Notes: generated from the letters alone by a model not told the origin. A stretch of 64,000 nt of DNA from Metabacillus bambusae (GCF_017497975.1 NZ_JAGDEL010000009.1:141155-205154), one strand, 5' to 3'; shown: positions 17,952-27,130, counted from the stretch's first letter. Made by a program: numbers and translations.

Positions 17952-18797
17952 TCATTTCCCCTGCCTAATCTCTCCAGGTGATTTACCCATAAGCTTGCGC
18001 GTTACTTTGTTTAAATAATTCGCATTTTTATAGCCAACTAATTGAGCAATTTCGTCAACCGAGTATTTCGTGTGTTGCAGAAGCTCAATCGATTTTTGCA
18101 GGCGAATATTTGTTAAATATTGAATAGGTGTTATGCCTGTTTCTTTTTTAAAAGTCCGTGTAAAGTGATATTTCGATAATTGTGAAGCATCAGCCATTTC
18201 TTCTGCCCCAATATCATCTTGATAGTAATTTCTTGCAAATAATGCCGCACTAATGACACCCTCTGACCAATCTTCCATTAGCTTATCACTATTTGAAAGA
18301 TAGACATATAGCTCCATAATGAAATTGTAGGCTATGCTTGAACCTTCGTATGCATTGGTGATTTTTTTTTCTTTCGCAGCATCATAGATTTGTTTAACTA
18401 GCTTGATCGGAGTAGATTCAGGATGAAAACGCACAACTTGATTTGCAGAGTTTTTCACAAAATTCCAGCAGCGCTTTGCTTCATTTCCGTAAAGAGTTAA
18501 ATAGATAAATTCCCACTTCACCGAATCCTTAGGTAAATAATAATGATAGTTACTTGGGCTGCTAACAATAAATGCATGTCCTGCTTTTACTTGATGAATC
18601 TTTCCATCAATATTGATTTCACCATGTCCTGATAAAGTATATTGGAAGATATACTTTTCTTGATCCTTTCTCTCAGTTCCACTCCAATTATAAAGCGAAG
18701 AATGTTGCTCGTCCCATCCTACTGACCATATTTGGGCTACGTGATTGACATGTTGATCTGTAAACCGAAATGCGATGGCTCCAGTTTTCTTATCCAT
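17952..18797 (-). CDS. AraC-family regulator, probable control of the gal genes
   Basis: Protein of 281 residues. An N-terminal cupin-like sugar-binding domain (about 30-150; GHGEINIDGKIHQVKAGHAFIV) precedes two helix-turn-helix motifs of the AraC type at about 180-278, with the signature ending KSPGEIRQ and the recognition region QLSKYHFTRTFKKETGITPIQYL. It is divergent from galK across 269 bases, so it probably activates the galactose operon; that link is from position only. GGGGAT precedes the ATG. Confidence 0.78.
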   Translation of the reverse strand: MDKKTGAIAFRFTDQHVNHVAQIWSVGWDEQHSSLYNWSGTERKDQEKYIFQYTLSGHGEINIDGKIHQVKAGHAFIVSSPSNYHYYLPKDSVKWEFIYLTLYGNEAKRCWNFVKNSANQVVRFHPESTPIKLVKQIYDAAKEKKITNAYEGSSIAYNFIMELYVYLSNSDKLMEDWSEGVISAALFARNYYQDDIGAEEMADASQLSKYHFTRTFKKETGITPIQYLTNIRLQKSIELLQHTKYSVDEIAQLVGYKNANYLNKVTRKLMGKSPGEIRQGK

Positions 18798-19066
18798 AGC
18801 AAAATAATCCCCTTTTTCTACCCTTTTTCTGAGCGCTGAAGCAAAAAAAGGGTGATTGTATAAAGTTGTTCTATTTTATAAGGTTATTAAACAATGATTT
18901 ACTTAAGAGTGAAAGCAAACTTGAGCAAATATGTGCTAATTTCTCAATTTAATTTTACCATTGTAACGAGTGAGAAGGAAATTTACAATTATAACTAATA
19001 AAGGATAATGATCTAGAAAAAAAAGGATAGTCTCTACTAAATAAGATATAATGAAGGGTGATTTTC

Positions 19067-20236
19067 ATGCGGGAACAAATGATGGATCAATTTACAAAGC
19101 TATTTAACACAGGTAATGACGTTCGAACCTTTTTTGCACCTGGTCGAGTGAATTTAATTGGAGAGCACACTGATTATAATGGTGGTCATGTATTTCCTTG
19201 TGCACTAACATTTGGGACTTACGCTTTGGTAGCATTAAGAAATGATCAAAAGATCCAAATGCATTCAATGAACTTCCCTGATGTTGGCATCATTTCTTTT
19301 TCAATTGATGAAGGGCTAGCCTTTAAGAAAGAACATGATTGGGCAAATTATCCAAAGGGTGTTATAAAGGAATTTGTTGATAAAGGTGTAAACTTAGATC
19401 AGGGCTTTGATGTATTATTCTATGGCAATATTCCAAATGGAGCAGGTTTATCCTCCTCTGCCTCAATCGAACTTGCTACAGCTGTTATCCTACAAGGTAT
19501 TTATGAAACAAACTTCTCAACTGTTGAACTTGTAAAAATGAGTCAGCATGCTGAAAATGAATTTATCGGGGTAAGCTGTGGAATTATGGATCAATTTGCG
19601 ATTGGGATGGGCAAGGAAAATAATGCGATATTATTGAATTGTCAAACCTTAGAGTATAAATATAGTCCGATCCTGCTTAAGGATGCATCTCTTGTCATAG
19701 CAAATACAAATAAACGTAGAACACTAGCGGATTCAAAATATAATGAACGACGTTCTGAATGTGAGCGTGCTCTAGAGGATTTACAAAAGGAGCTTCCAAT
19801 TCAATCATTAGGAGATTTAACACCAGAGCAATTTGAGGGCAATAGCCATTTCATTCGTAATGACATTGATCGAAAGCGTGCAAAGCATGCTGTTTATGAA
19901 AATGCGCGTACCATTCAAGCGGTAGAGAAGCTCCAAGAAGGAGATATAGCGAGCTTTGGGAAGCTAATGTGTGATTCTCATACTTCGTTAAGAGATGACT
20001 ATGAAGTAACAGGTTTTGAATTAGATACATTGGTTGAAGCTGCGATGAATCAGTCTGGTGTCATTGGTTCGCGAATGACTGGAGCAGGCTTTGGTGGTTG
20101 TACAGTATCAATTGTTGAAAATGATAAGATAGAGGCGTTTATTGAAGAAGTAGGAAAAAGCTACAATGAAAAAACAGGCTTAACAGCCGAATTTTATGTA
20201 GCCAATGTAGGCGATGGCGCAAAAGAGATAAAATGA
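19067..20236 (+). CDS. galK: Galactokinase
   Basis: GHMP kinase of 389 residues, close to the B. subtilis length, which phosphorylates galactose at C1 as the first Leloir step. Motifs are PGRVNLIGEHTDYNGG (galactose binding), GLSSSAS (phosphate loop) and CGIMDQFA with the catalytic Asp; the third GHMP motif is TGAGFGGC. The ATG at 19067 is used because AAGGGTG lies 7 bases upstream; an earlier GTG at 19058 overlaps that site. A TATAAT lies at 19047-19052 without a clear -35, as expected for an activator-dependent promoter. Confidence 0.93.
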   Translation: MREQMMDQFTKLFNTGNDVRTFFAPGRVNLIGEHTDYNGGHVFPCALTFGTYALVALRNDQKIQMHSMNFPDVGIISFSIDEGLAFKKEHDWANYPKGVIKEFVDKGVNLDQGFDVLFYGNIPNGAGLSSSASIELATAVILQGIYETNFSTVELVKMSQHAENEFIGVSCGIMDQFAIGMGKENNAILLNCQTLEYKYSPILLKDASLVIANTNKRRTLADSKYNERRSECERALEDLQKELPIQSLGDLTPEQFEGNSHFIRNDIDRKRAKHAVYENARTIQAVEKLQEGDIASFGKLMCDSHTSLRDDYEVTGFELDTLVEAAMNQSGVIGSRMTGAGFGGCTVSIVENDKIEAFIEEVGKSYNEKTGLTAEFYVANVGDGAKEIK

Positions 20237-20254
20237 TAAATTGGAGGTAAAAGC

Positions 20255-21244
20255 ATGGCAGTATTAGTATGTGGTGGAGCAGGTTATATCGGAAGTCACA
20301 CAGTATCAGAGCTTTTAGATCGTAATGAAGAGGTTATTGTTGTTGATAATCTTCAAAAAGGCCATAAACCAGCTGTTTTAGAAGGTGCAAAGCTTTATTC
20401 AGGGGATTTACGTGATGAAGTTTTCCTAAAAAATGTTTTTAAAGAAAATGAGATTGAAGCAGTCATTCATTTTGCAGCAGATTCACTTGTTGGTGAAAGT
20501 GTTGAGAAGCCTCTTCAATACTATGATAACAATGTATATGGAACAATGTGTCTTTTAAAGGTCATGACAGAATTCGGTGTTAAGAAAATTGTCTTTTCTT
20601 CAACAGCAGCAACTTATGGAGAGGCAGAAAATATTCCAATTTTAGAAACTGACCCAACTGTTCCAACAAATCCATATGGAGAAACAAAACTTGCCGTTGA
20701 AAAAATGCTGAAATGGAGTCAGCAAGCATATGGACTGAATTATGTTGTTCTTCGATACTTTAATGTTGCTGGTGCACATATGGAAGGAAAGCTTGGGGAA
20801 GATCATCAGCCTGAAACACATTTAATCCCGATCATTTTACAAGTAGCACTAGGAGATCGCGAAAAAATCATGATTTTCGGTGATGATTATAACACAGTTG
20901 ACGGTACTTGTATTCGTGATTATATTCACGTAACAGACTTGGCTGATGCGCATATCTTAGCAATCGATAAGCTTCGTAAAGATAACGAAAGTGCTACCTA
21001 TAACCTAGGGAATGGAAATGGCTTTTCTGTTAAAGAAGTCATCGAGACAGCAAGAAAGGTAACAGGTCATCCAATTCCAGCAGAAGTAGCACCTCGTCGT
21101 GCAGGCGATCCAGCAATCTTAATCGCTTCATCTGAAAAAGCAATCAATGAGCTTGGCTGGAAACCGAAATATGCTGATCTTCACACGATGATTGAGAGTG
21201 CTTGGAACTGGTTCCAAAAGCATCCAAGCGGTTACGAAAAATAA
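20255..21244 (+). CDS. galE: UDP-glucose 4-epimerase
   Basis: Short-chain dehydrogenase-type epimerase of 329 residues that interconverts UDP-galactose and UDP-glucose. The NAD-binding [10 protein letters not shown] is at the N-terminus, with STAATYG and the catalytic YGETK dyad at about residue 146-150, and the C-terminal [12 protein letters not shown] stretch. It lies 18 bases after galK with GGAGGT before the ATG, so the two are co-transcribed. Confidence 0.93.
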   Translation: MAVLVCGGAGYIGSHTVSELLDRNEEVIVVDNLQKGHKPAVLEGAKLYSGDLRDEVFLKNVFKENEIEAVIHFAADSLVGESVEKPLQYYDNNVYGTMCLLKVMTEFGVKKIVFSSTAATYGEAENIPILETDPTVPTNPYGETKLAVEKMLKWSQQAYGLNYVVLRYFNVAGAHMEGKLGEDHQPETHLIPIILQVALGDREKIMIFGDDYNTVDGTCIRDYIHVTDLADAHILAIDKLRKDNESATYNLGNGNGFSVKEVIETARKVTGHPIPAEVAPRRAGDPAILIASSEKAINELGWKPKYADLHTMIESAWNWFQKHPSGYEK

Positions 21245-21312
21245 GGTTATACTAAAAAAGGGAATAGCGGGTATATTGTTAATACTTGCTATTTCCAAAT
21301 TTTTGAAGATAA

Positions 21313-21450
21313 GGCTCTGTTAAAGCTCACTATTGATTTTGGCACTTTGTTGATTGGAACGTATACGTGAGACTCCTGCGGGAGGCTCACGGACCGCCCG
21401 AGAAAAGCGAACGCCTGCAGCGGAAATCAACAACCAAGTATAACAGAACC
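21313..21450. repeat. MITE-like GC-rich repeat inside the gal operon
   Basis: The termini GGCTCTGTTA and TAACAGAACC are inverted with one mismatch. Inside lie TTGATTGGAA and GCGGAAATCAA, also inverted, and a GC-rich core with GACTCCTGCGGGAGGCTCAC. The core is related to the longer elements at 51985 and 56326. It fills most of the 253 bases between galE and galT and carries no coding sequence. Confidence 0.75.
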
Positions 21451-21497
21451 AAAGATGAAAAAGCTCATGCTTGTAAATGCCACGAGGGGATGATTAT

Positions 21498-23030
21498 ATG
21501 TCTATCAATATATATCTAGAAATCGAACGACTGCTGCAATTCGGACGTAAAAAGCAACTCATTTCAGAGTGGGACGTAGATTTAACTCGTAACAAGCTTC
21601 TAGAAGTTTTACAATTAAATGATTTTAAAGCGGTTACGGTAGAAGACGAGGAGCTTTCCTCACCTGTTCCTATATTAGAGAATATTCTGGATTGGGCTGT
21701 CCTGAATGAACGTTTACTCGAAAACACTGTAACCTATCGTGATTTACTCGATACAAAGCTAATGGGATGTCTTGTTCAATCACAAGGTGAAATCATTCGA
21801 AACTTTCAAACGACTGTTGACCAATATGGACCAGAAAAAGCAACAGGGGCCTTTTACCAGTTTTCGCAAGATGTTCATTATATACGAACAGATCGTATCG
21901 CTAAAAATGAAAAATGGCTTGCTAAAACTGAATATGGTGACCTACAGATGACAATTAACTTGTCTAAACCTGAGAAGGACCCTGTTGCCATTGCAGCTGC
22001 TCGTAACTTACAAAAAAGTGAGTATCCAACATGTCTGCTTTGTAAGGAGAATGTGGGCTATGCTGGACGCCTAGATCACCCAGCAAGACAGAATCATCGC
22101 ATTATCCCGGTAAGCTTAAATGATGAACAGTGGTTTTTTCAGTTTTCTCCGTATGTGTATTACAATGAACATGCGATTGTCTTTTCAGGAGAGCATAAAC
22201 CGATGAAGATCTCCAAGGAAAGTTTTACGAAGCTACTTCATTTCGTTGAGCAGTATCCTCACTATTTTCTTGGTTCTAATGCTGATTTACCAATTGTAGG
22301 TGGCTCAATTTTAAGTCACGATCACTTCCAGGGTGGGCATCATACCTTTCCAATGGAGGTTGCAGAGGTTGAATACTCCTTCAAGCTAGACAAATATTCA
22401 AGCGTTGAGTTAGGAATTGTAAAATGGCCAATGTCTGTGTTGAGACTGCAAGGAACGAATCAGCAGGATCTGATCAATGCAGCAGATGAAATTTTGCAGG
22501 AATGGAAGAATTATAGTGATGAATCAGTTGAGATTTTAGCCTTTTCTGGGGAAACTCCGCATAATACAATTACTCCGATCGCAAGAAGAAGAGGAAATCT
22601 GTTTGAACTTGATTTAGTGCTACGTAATAACCGAACAAATGATGAACACCCATTTGGGATTTATCATCCACATCAAGAGGTTCATCATATTAAAAAAGAG
22701 AACATTGGTTTAATTGAGGTAATGGGCTTAGCTGTATTACCTGGCAGACTACTAGATGAACTAAAAAAATTAGCCGATGTCCTTGGTGAAGATAAGGAAA
22801 TGTCTATTATTTTAGATGATCCTGACTTAAACAAACACTATGACTGGGCAACACGTATGAAAAAGAAATACCCAAATTTGGATCAAACAAATAGCTATCA
22901 ACTATTGCTAGAAGAAGTAGGCCAAGTGTTTGCGACAATTTTGGAGCATGCCGGTGTATTTAAACGCGACAAATCAGGTCAACAAGGCTTTTTGCGTTTT
23001 ATTGAAGAGCTTCAGAAAAAAATAAACTAA
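21498..23030 (+). CDS. galT: Galactose-1-phosphate uridylyltransferase (class II)
   Basis: Enzyme of 510 residues that exchanges UMP between UDP-glucose and galactose-1-phosphate. The length and sequence fit the Gram-positive class II GalT rather than the short E. coli type. The active-site histidine region reads GGSILSHDHFQGGHHTFPME. The ATG at 21498 is chosen for GAGGGG 8 bases upstream; an in-frame ATG at 21477 has no such site. It is separated from galE by an inserted repeat, which may weaken or alter read-through from galKE. Confidence 0.92.
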   Translation: MSINIYLEIERLLQFGRKKQLISEWDVDLTRNKLLEVLQLNDFKAVTVEDEELSSPVPILENILDWAVLNERLLENTVTYRDLLDTKLMGCLVQSQGEIIRNFQTTVDQYGPEKATGAFYQFSQDVHYIRTDRIAKNEKWLAKTEYGDLQMTINLSKPEKDPVAIAAARNLQKSEYPTCLLCKENVGYAGRLDHPARQNHRIIPVSLNDEQWFFQFSPYVYYNEHAIVFSGEHKPMKISKESFTKLLHFVEQYPHYFLGSNADLPIVGGSILSHDHFQGGHHTFPMEVAEVEYSFKLDKYSSVELGIVKWPMSVLRLQGTNQQDLINAADEILQEWKNYSDESVEILAFSGETPHNTITPIARRRGNLFELDLVLRNNRTNDEHPFGIYHPHQEVHHIKKENIGLIEVMGLAVLPGRLLDELKKLADVLGEDKEMSIILDDPDLNKHYDWATRMKKKYPNLDQTNSYQLLLEEVGQVFATILEHAGVFKRDKSGQQGFLRFIEELQKKIN

Positions 23031-23108
23031 AGTGAATTTGCTAGTATAAGATAATTGTATAGTGGTGATAATGTTAGTAATCCCCCCCTAATCTTTATAT
23101 AATGTATG

Positions 23109-23137
23109 GCCTCCTTACCTGTAAGGAGGCATTTTTT
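23109..23137 (+). terminator. Rho-independent terminator of galT
   Basis: Perfect 10-bp inverted repeat GCCTCCTTAC/GTAAGGAGGC followed by seven Ts after one A. Confidence 0.9.
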
Positions 23138-23140
23138 TGT

Positions 23141-23274
23141 CGTTTAGGAAATTATAAAATTCTTGAACTGTGGATAAGCGCACGACATCCAGCTCCAGCG
23201 CCCAGCGACTAGTGGACTCCCCTCACCTCTGTACGATAAGTCAACATCGACGCTTGCGCTTTTGTTCTTTAGGA
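23141..23274. repeat. Variant copy of the dispersed element, core hairpin replaced
   Basis: The left end TTTAGGAAATTATAAAATTC and CTGTGGATAAGCG-CACGACATCC-AGCTCCAGCGCC match other copies. The right end CGCTTGCGCTTTTGTTC also matches. The middle is different (AGTGGACTCCCCTCACCTC region) and lacks the GAAGGT hairpin. It lies between a terminator and the next gene. Confidence 0.7.
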
Positions 23275-23443
23275 AGAAAAATGGTTCAATCATACTGGAG
23301 CGCTTACATTTTATAGAGGGAAAAAGAAGTATAATTTTTACCTCTTTTCTCTTTATTTTGACGTAAGGATCATTTACAATAAAATTTATCTGTAAGAAAC
23401 ACTTACAAACTAATTGCAATTTCGTATAGTGTAGGGGGATCTA

Positions 23444-24001
23444 ATGAATATCGAAAAAATGAGGAGAACCGAGGTTAGCTCATTACCTCTTGGGTTCGGT
23501 ACATATATAAAAAAAATGAAGGGTGAAGCCACGTTTAAATCCAACTTAAACTATGTGGATTTAATGATTTCAGCAGTCGGTGGTCTTGTTGCGATGAGCA
23601 TTATTAGTATGATTGCCATATCTCTTGGCTATCCTATGGTTCTTGGTCCAATTGGAGCTAGCTGTTTATTAATCTTCGGGGCACATAATGGTCCATTTTC
23701 ACAACCACGACATATCATCGGTGGTCATTTCATTGCAACCTTTGCATCTCTTGCGATATGGGATATGTTCGGTCGGAGTTTTTTGACTATTGGGATAACT
23801 TTAGCTGTCGCGATTATCATAATGTTCTTAACGAACACGATTCATCCTCCAGCTGCGGCAAGTGCTATTGTCGCAATAAATACTGGAGCAGGCTGGGGAT
23901 TAATGCTAAGTATTTTATTGTGTAGTGTACTTTTAGTCTTAATGTCCTTACTTTATAATAATTTATTTCAATCAAGACAATATCCTAAGCACTGGATATA
24001 A
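23444..24001 (+). CDS. HPP family membrane protein
   Basis: Protein of 185 residues with four to five membrane helices. The diagnostic segments are GPIGASCLLIFGAHNGPFSQ followed by PRHIIGGH, and the His-Pro-Pro motif TIHPPAAASAI that names the family. Some HPP proteins from plants and cyanobacteria transport nitrite; the role in Bacillus is not established. The ATG follows GTAGGGGGATC. It is single and convergent with the stress gene. Confidence 0.75.
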   Translation: MNIEKMRRTEVSSLPLGFGTYIKKMKGEATFKSNLNYVDLMISAVGGLVAMSIISMIAISLGYPMVLGPIGASCLLIFGAHNGPFSQPRHIIGGHFIATFASLAIWDMFGRSFLTIGITLAVAIIIMFLTNTIHPPAAASAIVAINTGAGWGLMLSILLCSVLLVLMSLLYNNLFQSRQYPKHWI

Positions 24002-24003
24002 GA

Positions 24004-24025
24004 AAGGCTGCCTAATGGCAGCCTT
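24004..24025. terminator. Hairpin after the HPP gene
   Basis: Perfect AAGGCTGCC/GGCAGCCTT stem with loop TAAT, starting just after the stop codon. There is no proper T run after it, so termination is likely but weaker. Confidence 0.55.
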
Positions 24026-24035
24026 AACTCTAGCA

Positions 24036-24200
24036 AAAAAAATAAAACTCTAGTACTGTGGATAGTCGCTTTGACATCCAGCTCCAGCGCCTAGACCCTC
24101 TTGGTTCTACAGCCACTCATGAATTGAAGGTAAAAAACACCTTCTATTCATGAGCGTCTTATTTGCCCGAGGCTGTTCAAGGCGCTTGCGCTTTTGTTCA
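24036..24200. repeat. Covarying-hairpin element, copy B
   Basis: Full copy: CTGTGGATAG, CATCCAGCTCCAGCGCCTAG, a core hairpin at 24116-24154 (CTCATGAAT/ATTCATGAG, T-T mismatch, GAAGGT/ACCTTC, loop AAAAAAC), GCCCGAGGCTG and GGCGCTTGCGCTTTTG. It lies between convergent genes and its right end runs up to the stop codon of the stress-protein gene. Confidence 0.8.
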
Positions 24201-24515
24201 TTACTGTGTAACAATAACAACCTTACCTTCGTCCAATTCTTCCTCAAGTCGCATAGCTTCAGTATCGCTAACACCTAATGATGTCATTCTTGCACGAAGC
24301 TCGTCACCACGTGAACGGAACGCATTCGCCATCTTATCAAAAAGACCTTCTTCTTTTAAGCCGATATTATTTGTGTCCGTATTCTCTGTTAAATGCTTGG
24401 AGCGAGTTGTATCATGAGCAAATAAATAGATGTCATCCTTTGTAAATCCTTGAACTTCTAAGTTTCTAATTGTTTCTGTAGCATGTACACCATTTTCAAC
24501 AACATATGTTTTCAT
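24201..24515 (-). CDS. General stress protein 17M family (YflT-like)
   Basis: Protein of 104 residues with the general-stress-protein domain: KTYVVENGVHATETIRNLE, then a GFTKDDIYLFAHD strand-turn and an acidic C-terminal EEELDEGKVVIVT. Such proteins in Bacillus are members of the sigma-B regulon with unknown biochemistry. AAAAGGAGATG precedes the ATG and a good sigma-B-type promoter is present at 24551-24575. The 3' end abuts a dispersed repeat. Confidence 0.8.
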   Translation of the reverse strand: MKTYVVENGVHATETIRNLEVQGFTKDDIYLFAHDTTRSKHLTENTDTNNIGLKEEGLFDKMANAFRSRGDELRARMTSLGVSDTEAMRLEEELDEGKVVIVTQ

Positions 24516-24550
24516 GATCTTTTCATCTCCTTTTTGTTGATAGTTTGATA

Positions 24551-24575
24551 ATACCCTCCTGTTTTAACAGAAAAC
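24551..24575 (-). promoter_or_regulatory. Sigma-B-type promoter of the stress-protein gene
   Basis: Read on the minus strand: GTTTTC, a 13-base spacer, GGGTAT. Consensus is GTTTAA-N12-14-GGGTAT. It lies 36 bases from the start codon. Confidence 0.65.
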
Positions 24576-24673
24576 CTTGTGAAGAAAAAATGAGAAGAAA
24601 GTCATATGTAATCTTTTCCTATAAAAACTGCTATTCACTTTGTTAAAATAAAGATAGACCTGAGGTGATACTT

Positions 24674-25483
24674 ATGAAAATATCAATTGTCATTGCAACC
24701 TATAATAGGATAACAGAACTAGCAGAGCTTCTAGAATCGATCCATAAGCAAACTGTTGCACCGTATGAAATTATTATCGTAAATGATGCAGGAGAAACGA
24801 TCACACCATTAGTCGAGTTATATAAGGAAATGCCGATTAAGGCGATTGAGCTAGAGGAAAATGTTAAGCATGTTCACGCTAGAAATATTGGTGTAAATTA
24901 TGTAACAGGTGATGTAATTATGCTCTGTGATGACGATGATTTCTTAACAGAAAACCATATCAAGCAAATACAAAATGAACTAAAGACCGCAGACTTTGTT
25001 TATTCTGATGCAGAAATTGTCAGCTTTGAAACGAAAAAGAATATGCGTTTTCCTTTGGCTAGACGTACATTCGCATATCATTATGATCTCCAAGCGATGA
25101 GGGAATTTTCAACCTATATTCCATCAGGCAGTGCTTATAAGAAAGAACTCCATGATCAAATTGGTTTATTTGACCCTGAGGTGCATAACTATTGGGATTG
25201 GGACTTTTTCTTACGAGCTGCTAAAGTATGTCGTGTCAAAAGAATGCCGATAGCAAGTGTCATCTATGCATTTGCCGAAAATGGAAATAATCAATCAGCA
25301 GACCTAACCAATAACAGAAAATACTATTTAGACAAATTATGTGATAAGCATCAATTAGGAGACTTACCGACGAAAAACTTTTTTGTGCTTTTAGAAGAGC
25401 CTGCAATGAAGGAACGTGAAGCAGACACAGAGATTGTTTGGGATGGCAAACCTCTTCGTTCACGAATAGTAGAACAGGAGTGA
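24674..25483 (+). CDS. ywdF: Family 2 glycosyltransferase (YwdF-like)
   Basis: Cytoplasmic GT-A fold glycosyltransferase of 269 residues. The nucleotide-sugar site is marked by SIVIATYNRITELAELLES at the start, NDAG, and the metal-binding acidic run MLCDDDDFLT at about residue 90. Donor and acceptor are unknown. The ATG at 24674 follows TGAGGTG. Its stop lies next to the ung start, and this ywdF-ung order is what I recall in B. subtilis. Confidence 0.75.
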   Translation: MKISIVIATYNRITELAELLESIHKQTVAPYEIIIVNDAGETITPLVELYKEMPIKAIELEENVKHVHARNIGVNYVTGDVIMLCDDDDFLTENHIKQIQNELKTADFVYSDAEIVSFETKKNMRFPLARRTFAYHYDLQAMREFSTYIPSGSAYKKELHDQIGLFDPEVHNYWDWDFFLRAAKVCRVKRMPIASVIYAFAENGNNQSADLTNNRKYYLDKLCDKHQLGDLPTKNFFVLLEEPAMKEREADTEIVWDGKPLRSRIVEQE

Positions 25484-25488
25484 AACAG

Positions 25489-26166
25489 GTGAAGCAATTA
25501 GTAAAGAATGATTGGTCAAACTTATTAAATGATCAATTTGAACAACCATATTTTAAACAACTCACACAATTTTTACACGAACAATATAACGAAGAAACCG
25601 TTTTTCCAAATCGTGAGCATATTTTCGAAGCGTTGAATAAAACTCCTTATGAGGCTGTAAAAGCAGTTATATTGGGACAAGATCCATACCATGGTGACGG
25701 ACAAGCTCAGGGCTTAAGCTTTTCTGTTCAGCCAGATGTAAAGCTTCCCCCCTCACTTCGGAATATTTTTATTGAGCTCCAAGAAGATATAAGCTGTAAT
25801 CCACCTGCGAATGGTTCATTATTAAAATGGGCAAATGAAGGTGTATTGTTATTAAACACAGTACTAACTGTTAAAAAAGGTGTAGCTAATTCCCATAAAG
25901 GTCAAGGCTGGGAACAATTCACAGATGAAATCATCAAACGATTGAACAAGCGTGAACAACCGATTGTTTTTATTTTATGGGGAAAACATGCTGGGGAGAA
26001 GAAGCGATTTATTACATCGCCTCAACATCTAATAATCGAGTCTCCACATCCTAGCCCATTCTCAGCTAGAAAAGGTTTTTTTGGAAGTAAACCATTCTCT
26101 AAAACAAATGATTATTTAAAACAGTGTAAAGTGAAAGAAATTGATTGGTGCTTAGATGAGAGTTAG
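25489..26166 (+). CDS. ung: Uracil-DNA glycosylase
   Basis: Base-excision repair enzyme of 225 residues, the same length as B. subtilis Ung. It removes uracil from DNA. The water-activating motif GQDPYHG places Asp65, and the C-terminal loop reads ESPHPSPFSARKGFFGSKPFS with the conserved His. The GTG at 25489 is preceded by AGGAG at 8 bases; an upstream in-frame GTG at 25480 overlaps that site. It is translated right after ywdF and followed by a small Cys-rich gene. Confidence 0.94.
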   Translation: MKQLVKNDWSNLLNDQFEQPYFKQLTQFLHEQYNEETVFPNREHIFEALNKTPYEAVKAVILGQDPYHGDGQAQGLSFSVQPDVKLPPSLRNIFIELQEDISCNPPANGSLLKWANEGVLLLNTVLTVKKGVANSHKGQGWEQFTDEIIKRLNKREQPIVFILWGKHAGEKKRFITSPQHLIIESPHPSPFSARKGFFGSKPFSKTNDYLKQCKVKEIDWCLDES

Positions 26167-26192
26167 TTTTTCATAAAGGAGTTAAAAAATAA

Positions 26193-26372
26193 GTGAAAGA
26201 GGCAACAGTAAATTGCATAAAGTGTAAGCATTTTTATGTCACATGGGACGCCAAGTTTCCCAATGGTTGTCGTGCATACGGATTTAAATCAGCAAGTAGA
26301 CCAGCCATTATGGTAATGAAATCCTCAGGTATCACCTGCCTTAAATATGAACAGAAGTCAAATAAGCCTTAA
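26193..26372 (+). CDS. Small four-cysteine protein, probable zinc ribbon
   Basis: A 59-residue frame starting at GTG with AAAGGAG about 11 bases upstream. It has Cys8-x-x-Cys11 (NCIKCKHFYVTWD), Cys26 in NGCRAYGF and Cys49 in SGITCLKYE: a plausible metal-binding set. The text matches a small family I have seen encoded after ung in bacilli, with no known function. It lies between ung and ywdI with short gaps, so it is probably part of that operon. Easily missed because of its length. Confidence 0.65.
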   Translation: MKEATVNCIKCKHFYVTWDAKFPNGCRAYGFKSASRPAIMVMKSSGITCLKYEQKSNKP

Positions 26373-26391
26373 ACCGGAGGAGGTACTAACA

Positions 26392-26694
26392 TTGAATATT
26401 CATGTGTCAAAGCTCCTTCAAAAAATGGAGGAAGAGCTAGATAAAGCGAAAAAAAGCGATACAGATAAAGAATTGAGAGAAAAGCTAGTTGTGATCAAAT
26501 CTCTATGTGAAGTTATACTGGATGAAAAGTCGAGTTCTTTAAACATACCTTCACCTACTTCAAATGAAATTAATCAAGCAGAGCTTCAAAAAATGATGGG
26601 AAATATGTCAACAGCTGTTAAACAACAACCGACAATTTCATCTACACCATTCAAGGAAAGTGATGCAAACGGTGATTCACTTTTTGATTTTTAA
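26392..26694 (+). CDS. ywdI: YwdI-like protein of unknown function
   Basis: One hundred residues starting at TTG, with GGAGGAGGT 8 bases upstream; the in-frame ATG at 26347 lies inside the preceding gene. The first 50 residues form a charged helix (VSKLLQKMEEELDKAKKSD) followed by a KSLCEVILDE helix; the rest is Ser/Gln-rich and probably disordered. Assigned to YwdI by position after ung and by resemblance of the helical part as I remember it. Confidence 0.6.
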   Translation: MNIHVSKLLQKMEEELDKAKKSDTDKELREKLVVIKSLCEVILDEKSSSLNIPSPTSNEINQAELQKMMGNMSTAVKQQPTISSTPFKESDANGDSLFDF

Positions 26695-26806
26695 GTTCCT
26701 GGAATAATCGTGTTGCCATAACATAGGCAAACGCTCCAAAGAAATCCATCATATTATAACCTAATCAGGACACAATGATAGTAAATATTCATTGGAGGTT
26801 ATTAAT

Positions 26807-27106
26807 ATGGCATACGATGATTTGTTTAATATGGGGAGAGGTAGATTTGATATGGGTTTGTTTAATGACCAGTCAAATACAAAACTATCCCATGACAGAT
26901 ATGATGTTTATGTAAACCAGGACTACATTGGTCAAAAGTATTTATTAAGTGCACAGGAATCTGTCCAAGATATTGACGATTTTTTAAGGAACGAAGGCTA
27001 TAGCAACTTTCAATCATATTTAGATGGTGACCATTATTATATTAAAGCAGTCAATAACGAGCACGATGTAGCAAATGTATTGAAGGTTTATTTACAAAAT
27101 CGGTAG
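26807..27106 (+). CDS. Unrecognised 99-residue protein
   Basis: Starts at the ATG 7 bases after GGAGGT. It is soluble and rich in Asp, Tyr and Asn, with an N-terminal MGRGRFDMGLF glycine-rich stretch and a compact C-terminal domain (YDVYVNQDYIGQKYLLSAQE, then DGDHYYIKAVNNEHDVANVL). I do not recognise a family. It is followed at once by a terminator. Upstream there is a 112-base gap from ywdI, so it may have its own promoter. Confidence 0.6.
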   Translation: MAYDDLFNMGRGRFDMGLFNDQSNTKLSHDRYDVYVNQDYIGQKYLLSAQESVQDIDDFLRNEGYSNFQSYLDGDHYYIKAVNNEHDVANVLKVYLQNR

Positions 27107-27130
27107 GAGCCATGTGATGTGGCTCTTTTT
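27107..27130 (+). terminator. Rho-independent terminator
   Basis: GAGCCA/TGGCTC stem with a 7-nt loop and five Ts, immediately after the stop codon. Confidence 0.85.

Noticed and set aside
23144..23419. 91-codon minus-strand frame over a dispersed repeat
   Set aside because: It runs through the repeat and has no start signal.
24163..24417. 84-codon frame opposite the YflT-like gene
   Set aside because: Antisense shadow of a well-supported gene with its own promoter and ribosome site.
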